Assembly: GCF_900115685.1 (NCBI RefSeq)
Contig: NZ_FOXJ01000007.1
Coordinates: 299,326-363,325 of the forward strand
Source: Variovorax sp. 770b2
GTDB lineage: Bacteria; Pseudomonadota; Gammaproteobacteria; Burkholderiales; Burkholderiaceae_C
DNA: 64,000 bases
Direction: 5' to 3'
The first letter of the stretch is position 1. Every line of letters begins with the position of its first letter. The position numbers were made by a program, and so were the translations under genes. The notes beneath the pieces are model-generated. The model did no database searches and was not told the origin of the DNA. It was given only the letters and a program-made list of their open reading frames with translations. Shown here piece after piece: positions 42,259 through 50,555 of the stretch.

Positions 42259-43010
42259 GGCTGCTGCGCTTTCGCAAGATCGTCGGGGTAGGCGCGCTCG
42301 ATGGCATCGAGCATGGCCCAGAGGATGTCCAGCTTGAAGCCCAGGATCTGCAATGCGCGCTCCTGCCGCTCGCGCGTGGTGCACCACTGCATCGCGACCT
42401 CCAGGCCGTGTTCGACATCGCGGTCGGCCAGCGGGATGCGGCTGCGGAAGTAATCGAGGCCCGAGGTGTCGATCCACGGGTAGTGCGTGGGCCAGCCCGC
42501 GAGCCTGTCTTTATGGATGCGCGGCGCGAACATCTCGGTGAGCGAGGAGATCACCGCTTCCTGCCACGGCGCGGTGCGCGCGAAGTTGACGTACGCATCG
42601 ACCGCGAAGCGCACGCCGGGCAGCACCAGCGCGTGCGATTCGAGCGTCTCGCGCTCCAGGCCGGTGGCGATGCCCAGGCGCGTCCAGATCTCGATGCCGC
42701 CGGCGTTGGCGCCTTCGTGGCCGTCGTGCCCGTCGTGCCCGTCGTGGTCGAGCATGCGCACCACCCAGCGCCGGCGCGTCGCGCGGTCGTCGCAGTTCGA
42801 GAGGATGGCCGCGTCCTTCACCGGGATGCGGCACTGGTAATAGAAGCGGTTCGCCACCCAGCCGCGCACCTGGAACGGTTGCAACTCGCCCGCGTTGAGC
42901 CGGCGGTTGAAGGGGTGGTGGCTGTGGTAGCGCGACTCCATGGCGCGCAGGTTCGATGCGAAGGCCTGCGGGGACCACGCGTCCTGCTGCTGTTGCTGCT
43001 GTTGCGTCAC
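42255..43010 (-). CDS. pqqC: PqqC, pyrroloquinoline-quinone synthase
   Basis: A 251-residue cofactor-free oxidase that performs the last ring closure and oxidation of PQQ. It has HHPFNRRLNAGELQPFQVRG, NRFYYQCRIPVKDAAIL, and the later AVDAYVNFAR and THYPWIDTSGLDYFRSR blocks with the active-site residues. GTG at 43010, nine bases after GGAG, is chosen because it alone includes the DAWSPQAF start of the family. Two oddities: residues 3-9 are seven glutamines, and the usual LDHDG stretch is expanded to HDGHDGHDGHEG by a 9-base tandem repeat (~42714-42749). Confidence 0.92.
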   Translation of the reverse strand: MTQQQQQQQDAWSPQAFASNLRAMESRYHSHHPFNRRLNAGELQPFQVRGWVANRFYYQCRIPVKDAAILSNCDDRATRRRWVVRMLDHDGHDGHDGHEGANAGGIEIWTRLGIATGLERETLESHALVLPGVRFAVDAYVNFARTAPWQEAVISSLTEMFAPRIHKDRLAGWPTHYPWIDTSGLDYFRSRIPLADRDVEHGLEVAMQWCTTRERQERALQILGFKLDILWAMLDAIERAYPDDLAKAQQP

Positions 43011-43014
43011 TTGT

Positions 43015-43935
43015 TCAGATCTCCAGTTCCATGCCGTCGAAGGCGACCTCGACGCCGCGGCGCGTGAGTTCCGCGCGTTCGGCGCCGTCTTCGTCCAGGA
43101 TGGGATTGCTGTTGTTGATGTGGATGAGCACCTTGCGTTTGGCAGCGCAGGCATCGAGCGCTTTCAGCATGCCCGGGCCGTGCGGTCCGTCGCACTGCGG
43201 CAGGTGGCCCATGTCGGCCGCGCGCTTGGTGCCCAGGCCCGCTGCGACCATTTCGTCTTCGGTCCAGAAGGTGCCGTCGACCAGCACGCAGTCGCAGGCG
43301 TCCAGGCTCTTTCGCTCGGCATCGCCGACCTGCGCGAGGCCCGGTGCGTAGAGCACGCGCTTGCCGGTGGCGGGGTCTTCGATGAGCACGGCGGCGTTGT
43401 CGCTGCGCGCCTCGGTCTGGCGGCGTGGTGAATACGGCGGTGCCTTGCCCGGGACCGGCACGGCCTGCAGGCGCAGGCCGGCAATCTCGTGCCACGCACC
43501 GCCGCCGGGCTCGAGCGGCATCGGGTGCCAGGTCACGCCGCAGTATTTTTCGAGTGCGTTCAGCAGCGGCAGGCTGCCGGTGAGGTCTTCGTAGGATTCG
43601 GGCGTGCAGTAAAGCTGCAGCCGTGGCCCTTCGCGCAGGCTGAGAAGGCCCGCAACATGATCGATCTGCGAGTCCATCAGCACCACCGCCTGGATGGGCG
43701 AGTGGCGCAGTCCATGGCGCGGCTGCAGTGCTTTGGACGCGCGCAGTTGTGCGCCGATGTCGGGCGATGCATTGAGCAGGACCCAGTCCTCGCCATTGGC
43801 GGACACGGCGATGGAGCTTTGCGTGCGAGGGCTCGCCCGCACCTCTCCGCTTCGCTGGCCCGCGCACAGGCGGCAGTTGCAATTCCATTGCGGGAAGCCA
43901 CCGCCCGCCCCCGAACCTAGAACCAATATCTTCAT
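43015..43935 (-). CDS. pqqB: PqqB, metallo-beta-lactamase-fold PQQ biosynthesis protein
   Basis: A 306-residue metallo-beta-lactamase-fold protein needed for PQQ formation, now thought to hydroxylate the tyrosine ring of the crosslinked intermediate. The start MKILVLGSGAGGGFPQWNCN is diagnostic; the metal-site region VVLMDSQIDHVAGL and the terminal HINNSNPILDEDGAERAEL follow. ATG at 43935 is used because it begins the conserved first strand. It is separated from pqqA by a terminator hairpin and from pqqC by only four bases. Confidence 0.94.
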   Translation of the reverse strand: MKILVLGSGAGGGFPQWNCNCRLCAGQRSGEVRASPRTQSSIAVSANGEDWVLLNASPDIGAQLRASKALQPRHGLRHSPIQAVVLMDSQIDHVAGLLSLREGPRLQLYCTPESYEDLTGSLPLLNALEKYCGVTWHPMPLEPGGGAWHEIAGLRLQAVPVPGKAPPYSPRRQTEARSDNAAVLIEDPATGKRVLYAPGLAQVGDAERKSLDACDCVLVDGTFWTEDEMVAAGLGTKRAADMGHLPQCDGPHGPGMLKALDACAAKRKVLIHINNSNPILDEDGAERAELTRRGVEVAFDGMELEI

Positions 43936-43938
43936 AGG

Positions 43939-43976
43939 CACAAGAAAAAACGGCACCGGTGGAAGCCGGTGCCGTT
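43939..43976 (-). terminator. Attenuating terminator between pqqA and pqqB
   Basis: On the minus strand, AACGGCACCGG (43976-43966), loop CTTCCA, CCGGTGCCGTT (43959-43949), then TTTTCTTG. A perfect 11-bp stem plus T-run forms a textbook terminator 11 bases after the pqqA stop. It would leave most transcripts as pqqA only, giving excess peptide substrate over enzymes. Confidence 0.88.
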
Positions 43977-43987
43977 GTGGTCCGCTC

Positions 43988-44062
43988 TCAACGAGCGGAG
44001 ATGTACATCGTGATCTCGAAGCCGAAACGCATTTCTTCGAACTCAGGCTTGCACCATTTCAT
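43988..44062 (-). CDS. pqqA: PqqA, PQQ precursor peptide
   Basis: A 24-residue peptide: MKWCKPEFEEMRFGFEITMY followed by ISAR. Glu16 and Tyr20, in the E-x-x-x-Y arrangement, are the residues that become PQQ. AAGGAG lies 8 bases before the ATG at 44062. A second ATG five bases upstream is in another frame and stops at once. Gene length and content match the family. A Cys at position 4 is less usual than Thr or Ser there. Confidence 0.95.
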   Translation of the reverse strand: MKWCKPEFEEMRFGFEITMYISAR

Positions 44063-44114
44063 CGCATTGCTCCTTCAGGTTGGGGTTGAGGGACGGTACC
44101 AATATACGACTGTC

Positions 44115-44135
44115 TGCCCCGTAGGACACGGGGCA
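44115..44135. other. Hairpin in the divergent pqqA/hydrolase space
   Basis: TGCCCCGT-AGGAC-ACGGGGCA (44115-44135), a perfect 8-bp stem, followed on the plus strand by TGTTTCTTTT. It could be a plus-strand terminator/attenuator ahead of the hydrolase gene or a regulator site for pqqA. The 225-base divergent space (44063-44287) otherwise shows no gene. Confidence 0.45.
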
Positions 44136-44287
44136 TGTTTCTTTTCCCGGCGATCAAGGGCGCTGCGCGAATTCTTTGGGCATCGGCCTACGGCACCCCT
44201 GCGCGCAGGCCGACCCACGATGCACCTGGAAGATTTTTTAACCTGTTGCGAAGCGAACCGATAGGAAGACAAGGAAGGAAATGGCCC

Positions 44288-45163
44288 ATGGACACCCACG
44301 TGCGACACCGCCGCGTCCCGGTTGGCGATGTCGAAACCTTCTACCGCGAGGCGGGCCCGGCCGATGCACCCGTCGTGCTGCTGCCGCATGGCTATCCGTG
44401 CTCGTCGTACGAATTTCGCAATCTCATGCCGCGGCTGGCCGACCGCTGGCGGCTGGTCGCGCCGGACTGTCCCGGCGCCGGCTACAGCGCAACGCCGGAT
44501 GGCTTCGACTACAGCTTCGACGGCTATGCGGAATTTCTCGACCGCTTCGTGAAGACGCTCGGCATCGAGCGCTTCGCCCTGTACCTGCACGACTTCGGAT
44601 CGCCGATCGGCGCGCGCCTGGCCATCAAGGCACCCGGGCGCGTGGTGGCGCTCATCATCCAGAACGGCGACATCCCCTACGAAGATGCGCTGGGGCCGAA
44701 GTACGCCGAGATCGAGAACACCTGGACGCTGCCGGTGGCACAGATGCGTGCGAAGCTGGTCGAGACGATCACCGAAGAAATCTTCAAGGAAGAGTTCCTC
44801 AACGCAGTGAGGCCCGAGCTTGCCGAACGCATTCCTCCGGATCTGTGGAAGCTGCACTGGTCGCTGGTCACGCCGAAGCGCAAGGAGATCGCGATCAGCC
44901 TGATCGCAGGGCTGAAGGAAAACCGCGCCTGGTTCCCGCAGCACCGCAAGTACCTCGCCGAGCACCGCCCGCCGACGCTGATCGTGTGGGGGCCGCAGGA
45001 TCACTACATGCCGGAGAAATCCGGGCGCGCCTATCTTCGGGACCTGCCGGACGCCGAGTTCCACCTGCTGGACGGTGGGCACTGGCTGCTGGAGACGCAC
45101 CTGGATGAAGTGGCGGCGCTGATGCGCGATTTTCTGGGGCGGGTGCATGTGAGGCCGGTGTGA
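44288..45163 (+). CDS. Alpha/beta hydrolase (haloalkane-dehalogenase-like nucleophile)
   Basis: A 291-residue cytosolic alpha/beta hydrolase. The oxyanion region is LLPHGYPCSSYEFRNL, the elbow is LYLHDFGSPIGARLA with an Asp nucleophile as in haloalkane dehalogenases, the acid lies in VWGPQDHYMP and the base His in LDGGHWLLETH. It has no signal peptide. ATG at 44288 follows AGGAAGGAA. It is divergent from pqqA and ends at a bidirectional terminator. The Asp nucleophile suggests epoxide or C-halogen hydrolysis, but the family is broad and the substrate is unknown. Confidence 0.82.
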   Translation: MDTHVRHRRVPVGDVETFYREAGPADAPVVLLPHGYPCSSYEFRNLMPRLADRWRLVAPDCPGAGYSATPDGFDYSFDGYAEFLDRFVKTLGIERFALYLHDFGSPIGARLAIKAPGRVVALIIQNGDIPYEDALGPKYAEIENTWTLPVAQMRAKLVETITEEIFKEEFLNAVRPELAERIPPDLWKLHWSLVTPKRKEIAISLIAGLKENRAWFPQHRKYLAEHRPPTLIVWGPQDHYMPEKSGRAYLRDLPDAEFHLLDGGHWLLETHLDEVAALMRDFLGRVHVRPV

Positions 45164-45206
45164 GGGAGACGCTTCCCCGCCAAGGCGTTCGGCCGGCCAG
45201 AAATGC

Positions 45207-45242
45207 AAAAGCCCCAAGCAGTTGATTTGCTTAGGGCTTTTT
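45207..45242. terminator. Bidirectional terminator, hydrolase and tRNA-Phe
   Basis: AAAAGCCCCAAGCA pairs with TTGCTTAGGGCTTTTT across GTTGAT. A-run on one side and T-run on the other let it work in both directions. It ends the hydrolase gene on the plus strand and the tRNA-Phe transcript on the minus strand. Confidence 0.85.
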
Positions 45243-45283
45243 GGCTTCGCAGTGCTCCTTGGAAGAGCCTGCGCAGCGATGAG

Positions 45284-45359
45284 TGGTGGCCTGGGGCGGA
45301 ATCGAACCACCGACACGCGGATTTTCAATCCGCTGCTCTACCAACTGAGCTACCGGGCC
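45284..45359 (-). tRNA. tRNA-Phe (GAA)
   Basis: 76 bases, full cloverleaf on the minus strand: acceptor GGCCCGG pairs with CCAGGCC (one mismatch position), D-arm AGCTCAGTTGGTAGAGC, anticodon GAA in TTGAAAA, T-loop GGTTCGATTCC, and encoded CCA at 45284-45286. Decodes UUU/UUC. Confidence 0.97.
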
Positions 45360-45377
45360 ATTGTGTGCAGCCCTAGA

Positions 45378-46079
45378 TTATACAGCGCTTCTGCGCCCTC
45401 TTGAAAGATCGACGCCAAGTTGTTTGAGCTTGCGATACAGATGCGTGCGCTCCAGGCCGGTCTTCTCGGCGACGCGGGTCATCGAGCCGTTCTCCATCGC
45501 AAGATGAAATTCGAAGTACGCCTTCTCGAAGCCGTCGCGCGCATCGCGCAGCGGCCGGTCCAGGTCGAAGCTCTGGGTCGACTGCGGACCGGCGTCCGGC
45601 ACCGGCACCGAGGCCAGCGATGCCATCAGCAGGCTGTCACCCGTGGTCGTGATGGCCGCCGCCTGGTGGCCGCCGGCCGGCGCAGGCACCACACCCGCCG
45701 CGGCGCGGCGTGCGCTCTCGCGCGCGAGCCCCTGCTCCACGGCCTTGAGCAGCTTCTGCAGCGTGATGGGTTTTTCGAGGAAAGCGAAGGCGCCGATGCG
45801 CGTCGCGTCGACCGCGGTGTCGATGGTGGCGTGGCCGCTCATCATGATGACGGGCATGCTCAGAAGACCCGCGGTGGACCACTCCTTGAGCAGCGTGACG
45901 CCGTCGGTGTCGGGCATCCAGATGTCGAGCAATACGAGATCGGGCCGTGCGCGTTGCCGCGCGGCGCGAGCCTCGGCGGCGTTTTCCGCGAGCTCCACGT
46001 TGTGGCCTTCGTCATTGAGAATTTCGAAGAGCAGGTCCCGGATGCCCAGCTCGTCATCGACCACGAGAATGTTTGCCAT
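45378..46079 (-). CDS. NtrX-like response regulator lacking the sigma-54 (AAA+) domain
   Basis: A 233-residue regulator: receiver domain with Asp52 (LVLLDIWMPDTDG), MMSGHATIDTAV and Lys in FLEKPI, a Pro/Ala-rich linker, and a C-terminal Fis-type helix-turn-helix (NGSMTRVAEKTGLERTHLYR, KLKQLGV). NtrX proteins normally have a central AAA+ domain; here it is missing, as is known for the short NtrX-like regulators of several betaproteobacteria. It therefore cannot activate sigma-54 promoters directly. It follows the NtrY-like kinase by 79 bases. Targets unknown. Confidence 0.87.
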   Translation of the reverse strand: MANILVVDDELGIRDLLFEILNDEGHNVELAENAAEARAARQRARPDLVLLDIWMPDTDGVTLLKEWSTAGLLSMPVIMMSGHATIDTAVDATRIGAFAFLEKPITLQKLLKAVEQGLARESARRAAAGVVPAPAGGHQAAAITTTGDSLLMASLASVPVPDAGPQSTQSFDLDRPLRDARDGFEKAYFEFHLAMENGSMTRVAEKTGLERTHLYRKLKQLGVDLSRGRRSAV

Positions 46080-46158
46080 GAGTGCTGCTTGTTGTATGCG
46101 CTGGTAGGTGTTGGTCCGCTGGCCCGTCCAGCGCCCTCGCGCTGGATTTCGTGGGCGC

Positions 46159-48489
46159 TCAGGCGGTGGAAGACTTCGAGTCTTCGGTGTGAGCGGCCGC
46201 TGCCCGCGGCTCGCCTGCCAGCGCGAATGATAGCGAGACTTGCGCCCCTGCCACAGTCCCGTCGACAACGCGGTTGGAAAGCTCGATGCGCGCGCCATGC
46301 TCATCGGCGATCTTCTTGACCACCGCGAGCCCCAAACCGGTACCTTTTGTTTTCGTCGTGACGTAGGGCTCGAAGGCGCGCTTCAGGATATTTTCTGCAA
46401 AGCCCGGGCCGCTGTCCTGCACCGTGAGGCGCACGCGCTGGCCCGAATCGCCCAGCCGGGTGCGAATGACGACCTCGCCCGCCCGCCCCGTGCTGCTGGC
46501 GGCGGCCTCGGCGGCGTCCTGCGCGTTCTGCAGCAGGTTGTGAATGACCTGGCGGATCTGCTGCTCGTCGCCGCGGATGGGCGGGCAGCGCACGTCGAGT
46601 TCCGAGCGCAGCACGATCGGCAGGTTCTCGGCGTGATAAAGCTGCAGCACGTCGGCCAGCAGCGCATTGAGATCGACCGGCTTCAGGTCGGCCGCGGGCA
46701 GCCGCGCGTAGTCGCGGAATTCGTTTACCAGCCGCTTCATCGCATCGACCTGGTCGACGATGGTTTTCACCGACTTCACCAGGATCGCCTGCTCGGGCGC
46801 CGCCACCTTGCCCGAGAGCTTCATCTCGAGCCGCTCGGCGGAAAGCTGGATCGGCGTGAGCGGGTTCTTGATCTCGTGCGCCAGGCGCCGCGCCACCTCG
46901 CCCCAGGCCTGCGCACGCTGGGCCGACACGATCTCGGAGATGTCGTCGAACACCAGGAGCCGCGCGGCACCGGGCAGCTCCGCGCCGCGCGCGACGATGT
47001 TGATCGCGCCGTCCTGCTGCGGCAGGTCCATGCCGGTGGCGTGCAGCTCGAAGGCGTGCTGCCAGTGGTCCAGGCCATGCTGCATGCGCTCGACCTGGAA
47101 CTCGTCGAACTGCTGCTGCACCTTGGCGCCGAAGTCGGCCAGGCCCGGCACGTCGATGAGCGCCCGGCCTTCGTAGGCCGCCAGCGGTGCGCGCAGCACG
47201 CGGGTGGCGCCGGGATTGGTCGAGAGCACGGTGCCCTTGGCGTCGAGCACGATCACGCCCGAGGTCAGGTTGTCCAGGATGGTCTGCAGGTTGGCGCGGG
47301 CCGCGTCGAGCTGGCCCATGGTCTTCTCGACCGCGCCGCGGGCGTCGGCCAGCTGCTGCGTCATGACCGCGAACGAGCGCGTGAGGCCGCCCAGTTCGTC
47401 CTTGCCCTGCAGCACAGCGGTGGGCCGCAGGTCGCCGGCGGCCACCTGGCGCACGCCGTCGGCCAGCACGAGCAGCGGACGCGCGAGCTGGTTGCCGAAC
47501 AGCACGGCCAGCAGCACCGCGCCGAACACGGCCAGGAACAGGCTCAGCGTGAGCGTGCCGATGTACATGCGGCGCAGCCCCCCGCGCGCGAGCGCCCGCT
47601 CCTGGTACTCGCGATTGGCTTCCTGCACATCGAGCGCGTTCTTGACCACGGCCGGCGGCAGCGGCCGCGTGACCTGCAGGTAGCGCGGCGCGGTGTCGAA
47701 GTCGAAACCGGGCCGCTGCACCATGGCGAGCGCGCGCACGCTCGCCACGGGCGGCGTCGCGCCGGGCGCGGCGGTTTCGTCCAGTCCCTCGACGTGCGCG
47801 AGCGGGCGGTCGGGGCGCACCTGGCGAAACTGCTGCGCGGTGGGTCGGTCGGGGTTGAGCTGGAAGCGCGAGGTGCCCGCGCCGGCGATGAGCTGGCCGG
47901 CGCCCGTCCACAGCACCACGTCGCTCGCCTCGAGCTGGTCGCGGATGCGCTCCAGCGCGAGACCGGCGCTCGCATCGGACACCGACGACAGCTGCGCGCT
48001 GGCGACGCGGGTCTTGGCCGCAAGGTCGTCGGACAGCGAATCGAGCGTGGCGCGCCCCAGGTTCAGGCCGGCGTCCAGCGCACCTTCGACCTTGACGTCG
48101 AACCAGCTCTCGATCGAGCGCTCGACGAACTGATAGGACACGACGTACACCAGCGCCCCCGGCACCACGCCCACCAGCGCAAAGATGGCGGCCAGCTTGA
48201 TCAGCAGCCGGCTGCCGAACTTGCCCTGGCGCAATCGCCGCAGCAGCCTGAAGGCGACCCAGCCGATCACCAGCACCAGCAGCACCGCCACCACGACGTT
48301 GATGCCGAACAGGCGCACGTAGTAGCGCTCGTACAGCTCCCGGTTGTTGGTGGCCTGGGCCAGCAGGAACATCAGCACCAGGCCGATGGCCGTGACCATG
48401 GCCGCGCCGACGCCCACGGCCCAGCGCATCGCGCGCGAGCGGCGTGCGGCGGGTGTGGCCGCTGCGCCGCTGCGCGGTTTGCTGCTCAC
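46159..48489 (-). CDS. NtrY-like membrane sensor histidine kinase
   Basis: A 776-residue kinase. Two N-terminal helices (GVGAAMVTAIGLVLMFLLA; VVVAVLLVLVIGWVAF), a third near SRLLIKLAAIFALVGVVPGA, a long extracytoplasmic part, a further helix (LSLFLAVFGAVLLAVLFG), HAMP, a PAS domain (DNLTSGVIVLDAKGTVLSTN), the DHp helix RRLAHEIKNPLTPIQLSAER with its His, and HATPase motifs (NLLQNAQDAAEA, GTGLGLAVVKKIADEHG). The order is that of NtrY. GTG at 48489 overlaps the DUF4390 stop. The signal is not known; nitrogen and redox roles are reported for NtrYX in other bacteria. Confidence 0.9.
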   Translation of the reverse strand: MSSKPRSGAAATPAARRSRAMRWAVGVGAAMVTAIGLVLMFLLAQATNNRELYERYYVRLFGINVVVAVLLVLVIGWVAFRLLRRLRQGKFGSRLLIKLAAIFALVGVVPGALVYVVSYQFVERSIESWFDVKVEGALDAGLNLGRATLDSLSDDLAAKTRVASAQLSSVSDASAGLALERIRDQLEASDVVLWTGAGQLIAGAGTSRFQLNPDRPTAQQFRQVRPDRPLAHVEGLDETAAPGATPPVASVRALAMVQRPGFDFDTAPRYLQVTRPLPPAVVKNALDVQEANREYQERALARGGLRRMYIGTLTLSLFLAVFGAVLLAVLFGNQLARPLLVLADGVRQVAAGDLRPTAVLQGKDELGGLTRSFAVMTQQLADARGAVEKTMGQLDAARANLQTILDNLTSGVIVLDAKGTVLSTNPGATRVLRAPLAAYEGRALIDVPGLADFGAKVQQQFDEFQVERMQHGLDHWQHAFELHATGMDLPQQDGAINIVARGAELPGAARLLVFDDISEIVSAQRAQAWGEVARRLAHEIKNPLTPIQLSAERLEMKLSGKVAAPEQAILVKSVKTIVDQVDAMKRLVNEFRDYARLPAADLKPVDLNALLADVLQLYHAENLPIVLRSELDVRCPPIRGDEQQIRQVIHNLLQNAQDAAEAAASSTGRAGEVVIRTRLGDSGQRVRLTVQDSGPGFAENILKRAFEPYVTTKTKGTGLGLAVVKKIADEHGARIELSNRVVDGTVAGAQVSLSFALAGEPRAAAAHTEDSKSSTA

Positions 48490-49127
48490 CGCTGCTTCTC
48501 CAGTGCGAGCTTGGCGGTGCGCTCGGCCGAGATGTTCCAGTCGGCCTGCCCGACCACGCCGATCTGGAACGGCCGCGGCAACTGCGAGGTGTCCAGGCGG
48601 AAGCGGAACGTCACCTGGTGCACGGGGTCGTCGCCGATCTCGGCGGCATCGCCCATGCGCAGCCGGCCGATGCGCTTGATGGCTTCGAGCGCGTCGCCCA
48701 GGCTGTCGAAATTCTGGTTCAGGGAAATGCCGAAGCCGGCGGCGCCGGTGATCGGCACCGGCGAGACGTTCAGCCGCCAGCGACGGGTGAGCGGCTGGTA
48801 GGCCAGCCGCATGTGGCGCGTGACCTGGGCCACCTTGCGGTCGGTCCAGTACCAGCGCTCCTGGTACATCTCCGCCTCGGCCACGAAGTAGATGGCGATG
48901 CCCTTGTCGAGCACCTCCTCGACCAGCGAGGGCAGCTCGAACTGCACGCCGGCGCTGAGGTAGACGCCGTCGTCGGCCTGCTCCAGGCGCATCTGGGTGA
49001 TCGCCGCGCCCGGGCGGTTCTGGGCGGCGGCCGGGGCCGGGAGCCACGCCAGCATCAGCGCCCAGACCAGCAGGAACACGGCCACGAGGACCGCTCGGCG
49101 CGGCCGAGCGGACTCAGCGTTTTTCAA
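48486..49127 (-). CDS. DUF4390-family exported protein
   Basis: A ~213-residue protein with a signal peptide (AVLVAVFLLVWALMLAWLPAPAAAQ) and a domain rich in beta strands (FELPSLVEEVLDKGIAIYF, YWTDRKVAQVTRHMRLAYQP, RFRLDTSQLPRPFQIGVVG) recognised as DUF4390. This family lies beside ntrYX in many betaproteobacteria. TTG at 49127, inside the end of rsmB, is chosen because it opens a normal signal peptide (KNAESARPRR then the hydrophobic core); ATG at 49187 is an alternative giving 20 more residues. It overlaps rsmB by 14 bases and ntrY by 4. Confidence 0.8.
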   Translation of the reverse strand: MKNAESARPRRAVLVAVFLLVWALMLAWLPAPAAAQNRPGAAITQMRLEQADDGVYLSAGVQFELPSLVEEVLDKGIAIYFVAEAEMYQERWYWTDRKVAQVTRHMRLAYQPLTRRWRLNVSPVPITGAAGFGISLNQNFDSLGDALEAIKRIGRLRMGDAAEIGDDPVHQVTFRFRLDTSQLPRPFQIGVVGQADWNISAERTAKLALEKQR

Positions 49128-50484
49128 GCAGGGCGTAGAAGAAGCCGTCGTGGTCACCTGAGGGATTGTCCGGGACGCCACGGACATTCCCCCCGCTTTG
49201 AGGCAGCAAATGGCCCGGGGACGGCTGCAAACGTGCGTCAGTGTTGTGTGCAAGGAACGCATCAATTTGTTGCGAGCCCTCTTCCCGGAAGACGGAACAG
49301 GTGCAGTAAAGGAGCCGGCCGCCGGGCCGCACGAGCGGCCAGAGCGCGGCCAGGAGCGCGGCCTGCTGGGCAGAAAGCTGGGCGGTGTCGCTCTCCCGGC
49401 GCAGCCAGCGAACGTCGGGGTGGCGGCGCACGATCCCCGAAGCGGTGCACGGCGCATCGAGCAGGATGGCGTCGAAAGGCGTGCCGTCCCACCAGTCGGC
49501 GGGGCGCGCGGCATCGGCCACCACCACCTTGGCCTGCAGGCCGAGGCGGCTCAGGGTTTCGTCGATCCGGCGGCTGCGGAGGGCGTCGACCTCCAGTGCG
49601 ATCACCTCGGCGGCCCCCGGGCCGGCCAGTTCGAGCAGGTGCGCGGTCTTGCCGCCGGGAGCGGCGCAGGCGTCGAGCACGCGCAGCGGCGCGGCACCGG
49701 GCTTCACCGGCAGCAGGCCTTCCAGCAGCAGGGGCGCCGCCATCTGCGCGGCTGCGTCCTGCACCGAGCAGGCGCCGTCGGCGAAACCGGGCAGCTGCTG
49801 CACCGGCCGCGCGCGTCCCAGCTGGAGACCGCTGGCACCGATGCGCGTGGCCGGGAGACCTGCGGCTTCAAGCGCTGACAGATAAGCAGCGGCCGTCGAT
49901 TTCTGGGTGTTGACGCGCAGGGTCATCGGCGCCTGTGTGTTGTCCGCATTCAGGATCCGCTGCCAGTCGCGGGGATGGTCGCGCTTGAGCTTCTCGATCC
50001 ACCAGCGCGGATGGTTCCATTGCGCGACGGGTTCCTGGTCGGTGATGGCGACGAGTTCGTCGCGCTCGCGCAGGAACCGGCGCAGGCACGCGTTGATGAA
50101 GCTGGCCTGCGCCCGCGTGGCCGGGTTGCGCTTGGCCGCCTCGACGGCCTGGTCGACCAGCGTGAAGGGTTCGTAGGGTGCGCGCTCGGCATCCCAGGCG
50201 AGGCCCAGCGCGGTGCAGAGCAAGGCGTCGGGCAACGGCGGCGGCGTGCGCTTGGCCAGGTGGCGGCGCAGCGCCTCGGCGCGGCCGAGCCAGCGCAGCA
50301 CCTGGAAGCCGAGCGCCTGCACGCCGGGCCGCAGCGCGGGCTCGACGGCCTCGAATGCAACGGAACCCGAGGTGCCGGCGCGGATCGACGCGAGCGCCCC
50401 CGCCGTCAGTTGCAGTTGGCGCCAGAGCGGTGGCTGCAGCGAGGGGGCGGCGTTGCCGGGGGAATCGGAAGGTAGTTCTGACAA
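49114..50484 (-). CDS. rsmB: 16S rRNA (cytosine-967-C5)-methyltransferase RsmB
   Basis: A ~456-residue enzyme that methylates C967 of 16S rRNA. The N-terminal NusB-like domain (LPDALLCTALGLAW, QASFINACLRRFLRERD) is followed by the Rossmann methyltransferase with VLDACAAPGGKT (SAM binding), DAPCTASG and LLYCTCSVF holding the two catalytic cysteines. The start is uncertain. TTG at 50484 fits family length; ATG at 50595 would overlap the upstream LemA-like gene and add a hydrophobic, unrelated stretch. It is in an operon with DUF4390 and ntrY. Confidence 0.9.
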   Translation of the reverse strand: MSELPSDSPGNAAPSLQPPLWRQLQLTAGALASIRAGTSGSVAFEAVEPALRPGVQALGFQVLRWLGRAEALRRHLAKRTPPPLPDALLCTALGLAWDAERAPYEPFTLVDQAVEAAKRNPATRAQASFINACLRRFLRERDELVAITDQEPVAQWNHPRWWIEKLKRDHPRDWQRILNADNTQAPMTLRVNTQKSTAAAYLSALEAAGLPATRIGASGLQLGRARPVQQLPGFADGACSVQDAAAQMAAPLLLEGLLPVKPGAAPLRVLDACAAPGGKTAHLLELAGPGAAEVIALEVDALRSRRIDETLSRLGLQAKVVVADAARPADWWDGTPFDAILLDAPCTASGIVRRHPDVRWLRRESDTAQLSAQQAALLAALWPLVRPGGRLLYCTCSVFREEGSQQIDAFLAHNTDARLQPSPGHLLPQSGGNVRGVPDNPSGDHDGFFYALLEKR

Positions 50485-50555
50485 GTTGGGGCGGATGGTA
50501 ACGGGCGGGCCAAAGGCACTACGCCGTGCAATGTAAAGAAGGAAAAAGGCGCCCG

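Noticed and set aside
42978..43008. CAG/CAA tract at the start of pqqC considered as a microsatellite outside the gene
   Set aside because: It is in frame after a GTG with a well-spaced GGAG, and the family N-terminus needs residues right after it, so it is coding.
46240..48801. Long plus-strand open frame opposite the NtrY-like kinase
   Set aside because: Low-complexity His/Arg/Gly/Ala composition typical of a reverse frame; the kinase on the other strand has complete motifs.
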